From assembly GCA_965224535.1 (NCBI GenBank), contig CBDCZR010000021.1, positions 62,001 through 126,000 on the forward strand: a stretch of 64,000 nt of DNA, read 5' to 3'. The DNA comes from JBCDHN01 sp965224535 (GTDB lineage: Bacteria > Verrucomicrobiota > Verrucomicrobiia > Verrucomicrobiales > DEV007). This document shows, one piece after another, positions 18,914 to 27,436 of this stretch. The notes beneath the pieces are model-generated. The model made no database searches, was not told the DNA's origin, and saw only the letters and a program-made list of their open reading frames with translations. The position numbers and the translations under genes are program-made. The number at the start of each line of letters is the position of its first letter. The first letter of the stretch is position 1.

Positions 18914-19400
18914 ATCGTTTTTGGGTGAGAATCCAGGCTCCGGTCAGAACGGTGACAAATACGGCGACGCCCACCGCCAGGTGGAGCGCATTCGCGAAAG
19001 AAGGGGGAACAAAAGCATCCGCGGCCAGCCGAACGTGAATGCCGCAGACGATGCGCGACCCATTCGCGGCCAAACCAACGGCGTAAGCCGCCGGCAGCAT
19101 CCAAGCCAAATCACGCCACCGGCCTTCGCGCGCCGCCAAACCCGCGCCCAGCGCCACCAGCAGCGAAAAGAAGCCGAACCCGCTGCAAGCCTCCGTCACG
19201 GCCACGTCCAGGGTCGGCATCGCGATGATGGGAGGTTCGCCCGGCGACAGCGGCGCCCCGAGGAACCAGGAACTCAGCACCGCCGCCGGCCGGCAAAACG
19301 CTGCCGGCACGATTTGCGGCCAAAGCATCGGCAAAAGCTGGATGGCGCCGAATGTCGCCAGACCGGCCAGGTGAAAACGCAGCGTCGCAGGGGAAACCAT
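18897..19400 (-). CDS. Small exosortase (XrtK/XrtN-like), dedicated to the adjacent VIT protein
   Basis: A 167-residue integral membrane protein with the three exosortase/archaeosortase catalytic residues in order: Cys72 in TEACSGFGFF, Arg116 in ANGSRIVCG and His140 in NALHLAVGV. Exosortases recognise PEP-CTERM-like tails on the outer face of the inner membrane and cleave them for surface attachment or export. At this length it is a minimal core enzyme, like those paired one-to-one with VIT-domain substrates. The stop overlaps the ATG of the MSEP-CTERM gene by 17 bases, so both are co-translated. Assignment to a numbered subfamily would need a profile search. Confidence 0.85.
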   Translation of the reverse strand: MVSPATLRFHLAGLATFGAIQLLPMLWPQIVPAAFCRPAAVLSSWFLGAPLSPGEPPIIAMPTLDVAVTEACSGFGFFSLLVALGAGLAAREGRWRDLAWMLPAAYAVGLAANGSRIVCGIHVRLAADAFVPPSFANALHLAVGVAVFVTVLTGAWILTQKRYAHQP

Positions 19401-19498
19401 TCGCCGAGTCTCGGCGCGCTGTGTTAGGCGCGTATGAAGGCTGCGTGAAGTTTTCGTGAAATGCGGCTGCAGCTACTACTTGCCAAAACGGACGCGAC

Positions 19499-20251
19499 TC
19501 ACAACCCCGAGGCGCCGTTGAGTCCCCGGGCGCCTCCGAGGGCTCCTTTTTTCGGCGGGGCCGGCTTTTTGGCTGCTTTTGCCCAGGCGACGAACTGAAA
19601 TCCTGGGTAGACGCCGGATTCATCCACGAAATCGGCCGCCTTTACCACGCGCAATCGCAATCGCGCTCCCCCGGTTACCGGGCGGCTCTTGGGCATCTCC
19701 CGCAACAGGCAAACGCGCCCCGGACGCACGGCGGAATCGGGCAATCCGCCGGCGGGTGCCGTGCGATTCCGGCCCTTGGCGATGGATTCCACGTAGCGGG
19801 CCAAAATCCCGGCCTCGGTCTTGCGAACCACCGCAAATTCGATGGTCTCCGCTTCCGCCAGCAAAGTTGCCTGGCGCATGCGCTCGCGGCGGGCAATCTG
19901 CTCGTCGATCTTGCGGTTGTCCGCCGCCAACTGCTCCTGAAGCTGGCGCATCCGGAGCTGTTTTTGCGCGGCATGGTAGGCCTCCTCCGCTTTCATGGCC
20001 TCATCCACGTCCATCCCCAGTTTTTCGCGCAAATCCGGCGGAATCTGCAGGAATCCCACGCGCGAAATGCCTTCCGCATGGGTGATGACGATGCCGCCGG
20101 GATCGAGCCGCTTGAGCTGAACTTCGCGGTAAATTTTGCCGCCCACGGTGGTGAGGGTTTGCGGCACTTTGGGCGGCGCCGGCTCCTCCGCGTCCTCCGC
20201 AATCAACGCGGCGGACAAAGCGAGGAAGAGGGCGAGCGCAATCCGAAGCAT
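19499..20251 (-). CDS. Small exported protein with a coiled coil, PVC-specific hypothetical
   Basis: A 250-residue protein starting at ATG 20251; the open frame extends far upstream but those residues are a shadow of the large membrane-protein gene. A signal peptide (MLRIALALFLALSAALIAE) leads a small beta segment (TTVGGKIYREVQLKRLDPGG and ITHAEGISRVGF) of the SHD1-like kind common in Verrucomicrobiota, then a charged coiled coil (about 85-130), and a C-terminal segment ending in a Pro/Ala/Gly-rich tail. No enzymatic motif is seen. It lies between the exosortase gene (98 bases downstream) and the 1334-residue membrane protein. Its start codon overlaps the CCA of a tRNA-like remnant. Confidence 0.68.
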   Translation of the reverse strand: MLRIALALFLALSAALIAEDAEEPAPPKVPQTLTTVGGKIYREVQLKRLDPGGIVITHAEGISRVGFLQIPPDLREKLGMDVDEAMKAEEAYHAAQKQLRMRQLQEQLAADNRKIDEQIARRERMRQATLLAEAETIEFAVVRKTEAGILARYVESIAKGRNRTAPAGGLPDSAVRPGRVCLLREMPKSRPVTGGARLRLRVVKAADFVDESGVYPGFQFVAWAKAAKKPAPPKKGALGGARGLNGASGL

Positions 20252-20275
20252 GGTGGAACCTATCGGGCTCGAACC
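20251..20275 (-). other. 3' fragment of a tRNA-Ala gene (att-like scar)
   Basis: The minus strand here reads GGTTCGAGCCCGATAGG followed by TTCCACCA. This matches the T loop, T-stem 3' strand, acceptor 3' strand and CCA of bacterial tRNA-Ala, with two differences by eye from the common GGTTCGATCCCGATAGG...CTCCACCA. The remaining tRNA is absent: the T-stem 5' strand pairs only partly and no D arm, anticodon arm or matching 5' acceptor strand exists in the 76 bases where they would lie. Such 3'-terminal tRNA pieces are the usual trace left by site-specific integration. No integrase is in the window. Confidence 0.5.
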
Positions 20276-20313
20276 GGGACATCGCAAATCCCAATTCCCG
20301 CGCCGAGATGAGG

Positions 20314-23300
20314 TCAGCCTTCGGCTTTTTTGGACTCCACGCGCTTGAAGAGCGTTTCCCGGCTGAATTGCTCCCAACCCCAGCGCACCCAGCGCAAGGC
20401 CGAGGCTGCGAGCCACAGCGCCCAGGCCAGCATGAGCAGGCGGTAGAACCAAATCGACACCGAAACGACGCCCGCTTCGGGCAGGACGCTGTCGGCGCGT
20501 TGGGCGAACCATCGAAGATTCGTGGAGGTCGATCCGTTGCCGTGCACCATCATTTCCGGCGTGCCGAGCAATCCGCGATGCAGCGCCGCCAGCAGGATGA
20601 CGGCTACGGGAATCGCGCCGGCGATGATGATGATTTGCAGCAAATTGAAGGGCAAGGGTTGAAGCTCCGCGGCTTGCCCCGTGCCGCGCCAGGCCAGCAG
20701 GAAAAACCAGGCCACGACCACCGCCGCGGTGGCCGGATGCACCTGCGTCAGCCCGAGCAAGAGCAGTCCCCAGCCAGCGGCGCCAAGAGGCGTGCGTTTG
20801 AGCCGTCCCAGGACAAAAGCGCCGACTAGCGCGAGTAACACAAACGACCACAGCCGAACGGCTGGCCCGCGGAGGGGGCCCTGCGCCCAGAGAATCCAAC
20901 GCGCCTCCGGGACAGTTAGCGTGGTTGAAATGTTAGAGCTTTCGACCGGAAGTTCCAGGCGGTCCACTTGCTCGAAATTGGCGATCGGGCGGGTCGTTTT
21001 CCATTCCAGGTCGATGGTTTGCACGCCGGGCCGCACGGGAATGACGACGCTGTCTCCATCGAGTCGAACCGGTTGCTGGACGCCCTTGGGATTGCGTTCG
21101 TCGGCGATTTTCAGCCCGGTGACCTCCGCCAAGGGATCGAGTGGGAGGGCGAAATCCTGGCCGAGGCTGGCTTGCAGGTTCAAACGCAGATTGGAGACGC
21201 GTTGGCGCGAACCAAGGCTGGTGGTGTGTTCCACCCCGCGCACAGTCATGGTGGCGCCGGGGATCGCTTCGGGCTTGGAAAGCGCCAGATCTACGCGCTC
21301 ACCCGGCCACGGCCGCCAAACCGGCTCCAAACCCTCTGCGCCGGATTCGTAGACCGGCTCCAGGCCGGTGAAACCCACGTTCCAGACGGGCGAGGCGATG
21401 AGGCGCCAGCGCTCCACCCAGCGCCCGGAAGCATTCGCGGTAAGCGCCAGGGTGTTGTTTTGCTCCAGCTCGCTCTCCCAGGTCACGGTTCTTTCGCTGG
21501 CGCCCAGGCGAGCTTCCACGTTGCCGTCGGCGATGGTGAAATTCGAGGAAAGCATGCGTTCGCCGGGCAGTTGCGGGATGGAGAGAGCCACGGCCTTTCC
21601 ACCGGGTGAGAGCCGTGTCAGGGTGGTGCGGACCTGCCAAACCAGACCGACCTCAATGGCGCGCTCCACCGAGACGGCCGGCGAAAAATCCTTGCGGTCG
21701 TAGGCGGCTTCCGCCGCTTCAGCCGGTGACTTTACGGCGAAGAAAACCTGGTTCTCAGGAACGCCGTTAGGCCCAACCCCGGTGATCGTCCAGTTGGGTG
21801 CTTCAATTTTGACCCGGCGCGGCTTGAGCAGAAAATTCCACTCCCACTCCGTCGCGCTGGGGAGCAATCCTTCGACCTGAACTAGGTGCGGGCCGGGTTC
21901 CAGGGCCACCCACAGGTAGCCATCGCGTCGTCCGGCGGCTTCCGCGGGCTGTCCATCGACCAAAACGGTCACCGGAGACCAGGCGGGGAGTTTTCCCGGC
22001 AATGGGACGGCTGTTAGGGCCGCGGCGTGGATTTCCGCGTCCATTTTTAGCGAATTCGCGCCCAGGGTCAGATTGACGCGCGGAATCTCGGCGGCGCGCG
22101 GAAAGGCGTCGGAGGTTTCGAGCAGGCGCTCGCGCAGCGTCTCGAGCATCGAATCCGGCGGGAAGGCTTGAGCGCGCGACTCCTGCGCTCCACCGATCAT
22201 CAGGAACGCCAAAATCACGGCCGCGCCTCCGGGAACAGGCGGGGGATCGGGATTTTTGCGTTGCAAAAATTTCGGCAACAGCCGCTTGGCATCCAGCAGC
22301 ACGGCAACCAGCAAAATGAGCATCAAAACCCGCAAAACGGTGATAAGCCGCTGGATTGCCGGTGGTATCAACACCACGCGAACCTGCTCCTTGGCGGTCA
22401 CCGGCCCGCGCCAGCCAAACTTCACTTCGCGCCACGACCAAGACGGGATGGCGGGGCCGGTCTGGATGCGCGCCTGGGAATCGTAGAGGAGGTTGGAAAC
22501 CTGTTTTTTGGCTTGTTTGGCATGTTTTGGAGAGCGCATTTCAGAGGAGGCGATGTCCAGGATGTTGTAGCGCCGTTGGGCATCCCTCGTGGAGTGATCG
22601 CTTCCGCCAGGCTCCAGTTGCGGGTAAACCACGCCCTGGATTTGCCGCCCGACGAACGGAGCCAACACGACCACCAGCGCCGCAACGGCCACCAGCTTCC
22701 AGACTTCAACGAGCTGGCGCAACGTGCCCAACGGCACGACGCGGAGAATCGCCAGCGGCACGAGAAGGAAGAACCAGAGCAGCTTGGGCGCGCCGGGTTC
22801 GTGAAAGGTGAGTCCGAACCCTAGCATGGCCACCAAAGCCGGTCCCCAACCCCACAGCTTGCCGACGGCCATGGTGAACACCAGCAGCAAAAACAGGTCC
22901 AGCAGCGTCCACGCGGTGAGCCAATCGCCTCGCACCCATTCCGCGCCAAACATGGCCAAAACCCGCCAACCCGGCGGCAAATGCAGCTTGGCGTTGCAAC
23001 TGTCCACGTCAGCCTCCCAGCCGCTGGCGGGAAATTGGCTGGCGTTGTCGATGCGTCCCACGGCGTCCAGGTTAATGTCGCGCTGCCGCACCTCGATGCC
23101 ACTGGCGCCGGTGGCGGGATTGCGCGTGATCAGTTGGCCCTCGCCCTCCATTCGGGCCGCTCCGAGCGTTTGGCCGGGGGAAACGTCGAGCCGCCAAACC
23201 TGCTGCGAGGTGCCGGTGATGCGATCGCGAAACGTCATCAGCGCTCCGTCGTCATCCAGCCAAAATTCGCGATTCACCGACAAGCCGGAGGGTTTCTGGA

Positions 23301-24318
23301 AGCCCATGCCGCGCATTTTTTCCACGATTCGGAAGGGTTTGGCCGCCTCCCAGCGGTAAACCGGCAAATTTCGCCATTTTTCCGGGAACGTGGTCTGCGA
23401 AACGTCGATGGCCTGGATGTTTTCCAGATCCACCAGCCGAAAATCCGGCTTCGCCTGAAAACCCAGGGTTTCCTCGGACGCGATGGGATTTGCGCCTTCT
23501 GCGAAATTGACGGTTTCCGCCGGCGCAGCGCGAAACGCGTCGATGCGGACGATCCACTTGCCGGCGCGCACCTGCACCTTGACCTGGCCGGAATCGTTCA
23601 CCGCGGCCGGCAACTTTGACTCGACCGCCGCGATGGTCCATCCCTCCGGCAACGCATTGCCGATATCCTCCTCCCGGCTTTTGCCGGCCACGCTGAGCTC
23701 GATTTCCGTTCGCAGCCACATCGGGATGCCGTCCTCCAACACCCGGTAAACCCGCGTTTCCAGAAATTCGCGCTCCGCCTCTTCCGCCCGCGCACGCTTG
23801 AGCCACAAAAAGCCCGCCGCGTCCCAATTTGGCACGTCCACCTTGGTTCCGTTCATCGTCAGCGCCAGCACGCCGATCTGGTTGGGAATCGGGATGCGCT
23901 GCGGCATCTCGTCCCACGGGAATTCTCCGGTAATTTCATGCAAACCGCCCTCCAGCTTCATTGCCGGCCGGTCGCCGCGCTGCACGACCACCGCCAATTC
24001 GCCGTCAATCTCGACGTTTTGCGGCCACGTCATCGAATCACCGGGCAACGTGAGCCACGTGGGTGCAAACGCGCGCACGCTCAGCTTGAAAGCGCCTTTT
24101 TTGGCTTCAGCGTCCAGGCTTAGCTCAGATGGCCAAAGGCGGATGCGTTGCTTCGCATCGTCGAAGACCGGCGGCGCCTCGGAATCCGGCTCGGAAAAGC
24201 GCACCCAGTCGCCCCACGGTTCCAGAGGCGGGGGAACGGGCACGGGCGCTTGGGCCAGGGAGAGCTGAGCGCCGGACAGCAGCAACAACGCAAAAAGCGG
24301 GCAAAGGGAGGTATGCAT
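20314..24318 (-). CDS. Very large membrane protein, PVC hypothetical (1334 aa)
   Basis: Starts at ATG 24318 with a signal peptide (MHTSLCPLFALLLLSGAQLSLAQA); the first 470 residues are a soluble exported beta-rich region. Two groups of transmembrane helices follow in the middle (about 480-590, including LLDLFLLLVFTMAVG and LLWFFLLVPLAILRVVPLG, and about 690-760), then a second long periplasmic domain and a final cluster of helices (about 1160-1320). The two extracytoplasmic halves have similar style, hinting at internal duplication. I recognise no catalytic motif. It sits head-to-tail with the DUF1501 gene (66 bases) and the small secreted protein (62 bases), so it may share an operon with the exosortase pair. 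Confidence 0.75.
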   Translation of the reverse strand: MHTSLCPLFALLLLSGAQLSLAQAPVPVPPPLEPWGDWVRFSEPDSEAPPVFDDAKQRIRLWPSELSLDAEAKKGAFKLSVRAFAPTWLTLPGDSMTWPQNVEIDGELAVVVQRGDRPAMKLEGGLHEITGEFPWDEMPQRIPIPNQIGVLALTMNGTKVDVPNWDAAGFLWLKRARAEEAEREFLETRVYRVLEDGIPMWLRTEIELSVAGKSREEDIGNALPEGWTIAAVESKLPAAVNDSGQVKVQVRAGKWIVRIDAFRAAPAETVNFAEGANPIASEETLGFQAKPDFRLVDLENIQAIDVSQTTFPEKWRNLPVYRWEAAKPFRIVEKMRGMGFQKPSGLSVNREFWLDDDGALMTFRDRITGTSQQVWRLDVSPGQTLGAARMEGEGQLITRNPATGASGIEVRQRDINLDAVGRIDNASQFPASGWEADVDSCNAKLHLPPGWRVLAMFGAEWVRGDWLTAWTLLDLFLLLVFTMAVGKLWGWGPALVAMLGFGLTFHEPGAPKLLWFFLLVPLAILRVVPLGTLRQLVEVWKLVAVAALVVVLAPFVGRQIQGVVYPQLEPGGSDHSTRDAQRRYNILDIASSEMRSPKHAKQAKKQVSNLLYDSQARIQTGPAIPSWSWREVKFGWRGPVTAKEQVRVVLIPPAIQRLITVLRVLMLILLVAVLLDAKRLLPKFLQRKNPDPPPVPGGAAVILAFLMIGGAQESRAQAFPPDSMLETLRERLLETSDAFPRAAEIPRVNLTLGANSLKMDAEIHAAALTAVPLPGKLPAWSPVTVLVDGQPAEAAGRRDGYLWVALEPGPHLVQVEGLLPSATEWEWNFLLKPRRVKIEAPNWTITGVGPNGVPENQVFFAVKSPAEAAEAAYDRKDFSPAVSVERAIEVGLVWQVRTTLTRLSPGGKAVALSIPQLPGERMLSSNFTIADGNVEARLGASERTVTWESELEQNNTLALTANASGRWVERWRLIASPVWNVGFTGLEPVYESGAEGLEPVWRPWPGERVDLALSKPEAIPGATMTVRGVEHTTSLGSRQRVSNLRLNLQASLGQDFALPLDPLAEVTGLKIADERNPKGVQQPVRLDGDSVVIPVRPGVQTIDLEWKTTRPIANFEQVDRLELPVESSNISTTLTVPEARWILWAQGPLRGPAVRLWSFVLLALVGAFVLGRLKRTPLGAAGWGLLLLGLTQVHPATAAVVVAWFFLLAWRGTGQAAELQPLPFNLLQIIIIAGAIPVAVILLAALHRGLLGTPEMMVHGNGSTSTNLRWFAQRADSVLPEAGVVSVSIWFYRLLMLAWALWLAASALRWVRWGWEQFSRETLFKRVESKKAEG

Positions 24319-24384
24319 GGCGTGGGTGAAAACGCCCAAAGATACCCCAAAAATGCCCCGGAAGAGCCGATTTTTCCCTTCGTG

Positions 24385-25861
24385 CTAAGCTAGAATGGGT
24401 TTCACCACGTGGCCATGCACGTCCGTGAGCCGGTAGCGGCGGCCTTGGAAGCGGTAGGTGAGCCGTTCGTGATCGATGCCCAGCAGGTGAAGCAGCGTGG
24501 CCTGAAAATCGTGCACGTGGACCGGATTTTCGGCCACGTTGATGCCTAAATCGTCGCTCGCGCCGTAGCTGATTCCCGGCTTCACGCCGCCACCCGCCAT
24601 CCACACGGTAAAGGCGTAGGGATGGTGGTCGCGGCCCCAACGCGGGCGATTTTTGATGTCGCCTTGAATGAACGGCGTCCGGCCGAATTCGCCGCCCCAA
24701 ATGACGATGGTGTCGTCCAGCAAACCGCGCATTTTCAGGTCGCGAACCAGAGCGGCGCTGGGTTGATCGGTGTCGCGGCATTGGTTGTACAGCTCCGTGG
24801 TCAGGCTGTTGTGTTGATCCCAGCCCGCGTGCATGCATTGGACGAAGCGGACGCCGCGTTCGATGAGGCGGCGGGCCATCAGGCAATTGTAGGCGAAGGT
24901 TCCCTGCTCGGTGGCGCCCGGGCCGTACATGTCCAGCACGTGCTTGGGTTCGTCGGATAGATCGGTCAACTCCGGCACGCTGGTTTGCATGCGGTAGGCC
25001 ATCTCGTACTGCGCGATGCGCGTCTGGATTTCAGGATCGCCGCTTTCGGCAAATTTCAGCGCATTCAGTTCCGCCAGGTCATCCAAGCATCCCGCGGCGC
25101 AGCTTGGCGCTCATCCCGGCCGGATTTTTCAGGTAGAGCACGGGATCGCCCGTCCCCCGGAATTTCGCGCCCTGAAATCGCGACGGCAAAAACCCTGCGC
25201 CCCAGTAAAAATCGTAGAAAATCTGGCCGCACGTCGTCCCCTTGCTGATGGAGGTCATGGCAACGAAACCCGGCAAATCTTCGCCCTCGATTCCCAGCCC
25301 GTAGGTTAGCCAGGCTCCCATCGTCGGACGGCCGGGAATTTCCGCGCCGCTCAGCAAAAACGAGATGGCCGGCGCGTGATTCACGGCATCGGTGTGCATG
25401 CTCTTGATGAAGCACAGCTCGTCGGCGATTTTCGCGGTATGCGGCATGAATTTGCTGACCCAGGCCCCGCTTTGGCCGTGTTGCGCGAACGGTTCGACCG
25501 GAGCCAGCATCAGCTTGCCGTCGGCCTTGCCCGTCATCGTGCTGAAGCGCTTGCCTTCGGCGTAGCCGGCAGGCAGCGGCGTGCCGTGGAGTTTTTTCAG
25601 CTTCGGCTTGTAGTCGAAGAGATCCACATGCGTCGGCGCTCCGTTTTGGAAGAGGTAGATGACGCGTTTGGCCCTGGCCGTGTGATGGGGTAGCCCGGGC
25701 AAACCGCCGGCGGCTCGCGCCTCATTTCCCAGCAAACTCGCCAACGCGGCCGCGCCGATGCCAGTCGCGGAATTGCCGAAAAAATGACGGCGGTTGATGT
25801 GGAGTTGGCGCTCGCGAACGGCGCTCGGGGCGTCAAAATTGAGGGTTTGCCAGGATTTCAT
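24385..25861 (-). pseudogene. DUF1501 family protein gene, split by a frameshift
   Basis: Two overlapping frames together encode one complete DUF1501 protein of about 490 residues, members of which are Tat-exported sulfatase-like proteins partnered with DUF1549/DUF1553 cytochromes. The first (ATG 25861, 260 codons) has the twin-arginine-like NRRHFFGNSA signal and AKRVIYLFQNGAPTHVDLFD. The second (frame open from about 25086) carries MQTSVPELTDLSDEP, IWGGEFGRTP and the C-terminal RYRLTDVHGHVV. At 25079-25086 the frame ends as RRGML-G-stop while the other frame continues DDLAELN; removing one G restores the family sequence RRGMLDDLAELN. The second frame has only a TTG start. It is either a recent one-base mutation or an assembly error. 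Confidence 0.8.
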
Positions 25862-25873
25862 CGGTTGCGGGGA

Positions 25874-26305
25874 TCATGGGGTCAGCACTTCCAGGTTGGT
25901 GAGGTGAAACTTGCTGAATCCCTTGTCAAAGGTGGTCATCGTCCAGCCTTCGGCCTCAGCGTAGGCGGCCAAATAGGCGTCAGTCCAAAGCTTCGGATTC
26001 GGTTTTCGATCTTTGACGTTTTTGAGAAGGCAACTCTCAAGCTGGGAGGGTGCCGCCCCAATTCGAAATGTTCGCGGATCACTGTCAATGACATCCCACG
26101 CCGCCAATGCCTCCTTCGGCTGCAAAATCTCTTCACCCATCACCGGGGCATTGCAGAGCAAGCGCAGGACCCCCAAACGGACCACAACGTGGAGCGCGAT
26201 TTCGCCAGCACCCCGCTCTTCCCACCATTCAGCAGCCTTCTCCCGATGGTCGTGAAGATCGTAACAGAGCGGAAATAGTATGTTAACGTCCGCCAAATAC
26301 TTCAT
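25874..26305 (-). CDS. PIN-domain RNase toxin (VapC family), copy 1
   Basis: A 143-residue PIN-domain protein: the first acidic residue is in YLADVNILFPL (D6), later acidic positions in LWTDAYLAAYAEA, and the last in TTFDKGF. VapC toxins cleave RNA (often initiator tRNA or rRNA) and are neutralised by a partner antitoxin. Its ATG lies inside the end of the antitoxin gene (23-base overlap), giving the usual antitoxin-first, co-translated order. It lies just upstream of the DUF1501 gene, 12 bases before its ATG, inside what is normally a DUF1553-DUF1501 operon. A close paralogue follows at 26718. Confidence 0.85.
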   Translation of the reverse strand: MKYLADVNILFPLCYDLHDHREKAAEWWEERGAGEIALHVVVRLGVLRLLCNAPVMGEEILQPKEALAAWDVIDSDPRTFRIGAAPSQLESCLLKNVKDRKPNPKLWTDAYLAAYAEAEGWTMTTFDKGFSKFHLTNLEVLTP

Positions 26306-26576
26306 GATAGTGCTTGAGGTCTTCTTTCTCGAAAAGAGCGTAAATTTCCTCGTTTGTCATGGCAGGTATCCTCTTGCCCGTCTTGCTTTTAATCGGCGGG
26401 TCCCACTTGGGTAGCGGTTGATCTTCCCGAGGTCCTTTGGACTTGCCTTCGGGAGTTGGCTGCAAAGAACTGCGCAGGGTGCCTTCGATATATTCTTTCA
26501 GCTTCATCCCCTCCTCGGCAGCGCGTTCCGTAAGCTGCTGAAATAGCGAATCGGGTAGTTCGATTGTCGTTTTCAC
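26283..26576 (-). CDS. VapB-type antitoxin, copy 1
   Basis: A 97-residue protein with an N-terminal ribbon-helix-helix-like DNA-binding segment (MKTTIELPDSLFQQLTERAA, then EEGMKLKEYIEGTLRS). A proline- and lysine-rich linker leads to a short acidic toxin-binding tail (MTNEEIYALFEKEDLKHYHE). It would neutralise the VapC encoded downstream and repress its own promoter, as usual for RHH antitoxins. The ATG is 34 bases from the DUF1553 remnant that separates the two modules, which leaves little promoter room; read-through from the upstream copy is likely. Confidence 0.82.
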   Translation of the reverse strand: MKTTIELPDSLFQQLTERAAEEGMKLKEYIEGTLRSSLQPTPEGKSKGPREDQPLPKWDPPIKSKTGKRIPAMTNEEIYALFEKEDLKHYHEVFGGR

Positions 26577-26610
26577 AAACGCACAAAACCACAGTTTTTA
26601 CCGATGTCAC

Positions 26611-26705
26611 TCACTCCTTGGTCAGCGCCTCGTCCAAATTCAGTAGCATCAAATAAGCCGATGCTCGCAAGGGGCGTCAAATCTAGGGGTTTGCCAGGAT
26701 TTCAT
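26611..26705 (-). pseudogene. Fused remnants: DUF1553 3' end joined to DUF1501 5' end
   Basis: Between the two vapBC modules the minus strand encodes, in one frame, MKSWQTPRFDAP from an ATG at 26705, nearly the same as the first residues of the DUF1501 gene (MKSWQTLNFDAP). This runs straight into a second frame reading SAYLMLLNLDEALTKE to a TGA at 26611, matching the last residues of the DUF1553 gene (SVCLMLLNLDEALTKE). Neither is functional: the DUF1501 piece meets a stop after about 18 codons. The junction near 26670 is the scar of the tandem duplication. Confidence 0.82.
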
Positions 26706-26717
26706 CGGCTATGGGAT

Positions 26718-27149
26718 TCATGGGGTCAGCACTTCCAGATTGGTTAGGTGGAATTTCGTGAAACCCTTGTCAAACGTTGTCATCGTCCAGCCTGCGGCCT
26801 CAGCGTAGGCGGCCAGATAGGCATCGGTCCAGAGGTTTTGGTGCGGTTGGCGCTTTTCCACGTTTTTCAGCAAAAACACTTCGAGGTCTTTGGGAGGTGT
26901 ATAGACCATGAAACTTCGGGGGTCGTTTTCAAGCGACTTCCAGGCACGCAAGGCGTCCTTGGTGGTACGCGGTTCTCCCTCCATCACCTGCTTGTTGCTT
27001 AGCAATCTGAGCACACCCAACTTCACTATCAGATGAAGCGCGACCTGTCCTCGAGTCCTGCTGCCCCACCATTGCTTGGATGCTTGGTGCAATGGATGAG
27101 TTTTGATCAGCAAGGAAAAAATGACGTTAACGTCCGCCAAAAATTTCAT
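26718..27149 (-). CDS. PIN-domain RNase toxin (VapC family), copy 2
   Basis: A 143-residue paralogue of the VapC at 25874, exactly the same length, with the same acidic set (FLADVNVIF, LWTDAYLAAYAEA, TTFDKGF). The last 40 residues are nearly identical to copy 1, while residues 10-90 differ strongly. The ATG overlaps the antitoxin end by 23 bases, exactly as in copy 1. Divergence in the middle may have insulated the two pairs from cross-talk, or one may act as a decoy for the other; the sequence does not decide this. Confidence 0.85.
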   Translation of the reverse strand: MKFLADVNVIFSLLIKTHPLHQASKQWWGSRTRGQVALHLIVKLGVLRLLSNKQVMEGEPRTTKDALRAWKSLENDPRSFMVYTPPKDLEVFLLKNVEKRQPHQNLWTDAYLAAYAEAAGWTMTTFDKGFTKFHLTNLEVLTP

Positions 27150-27402
27150 AGTACCGCTTCACCTCTTCTTCGTTCAAGATAGTCTCAATTTCGTCGTTGG
27201 TCATCGCTCGAATTGGTTTCGAGGTTTCGATCGGCGCTTCCCACTCAGGAAGCTTTTCTTCAGCCGGCTCTTCAAATTTAAGATTCTTCATGTAATCGCT
27301 CAAAACGGATTCGATCAGTTCTTTCAGCTTTAGCCCTTCGCTCGCGGCGTGGGCCTTGACTTGGCGAAAGAGAGAGTCTGGCAGATCAACGGTAGTTCTC
27401 AT
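27127..27402 (-). CDS. VapB-type antitoxin, copy 2
   Basis: A 91-residue antitoxin paralogous to the one at 26283: RHH-type N-terminus MRTTVDLPDSLFRQVKAHAA, charged linker, and a tail ending YYEIFGGR (copy 1 ends YHEVFGGR). It starts 34 bases after the stop of the DUF1553 gene, the same spacing as copy 1 has to its remnant. The short AT-rich gap (27403-27436) could hold a promoter overlapping an autoregulatory site, but no clear palindrome is visible. Confidence 0.82.
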   Translation of the reverse strand: MRTTVDLPDSLFRQVKAHAASEGLKLKELIESVLSDYMKNLKFEEPAEEKLPEWEAPIETSKPIRAMTNDEIETILNEEEVKRYYEIFGGR

Positions 27403-27436
27403 AAAAGCATAAAAACATATTTTTCGCGGACGTCAT

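Noticed and set aside
20251..20330. Complete tRNA gene
   Set aside because: Only the T-loop/acceptor 3' part is present; no D arm, anticodon arm or 5' acceptor strand can be folded upstream, so it is called a fragment.
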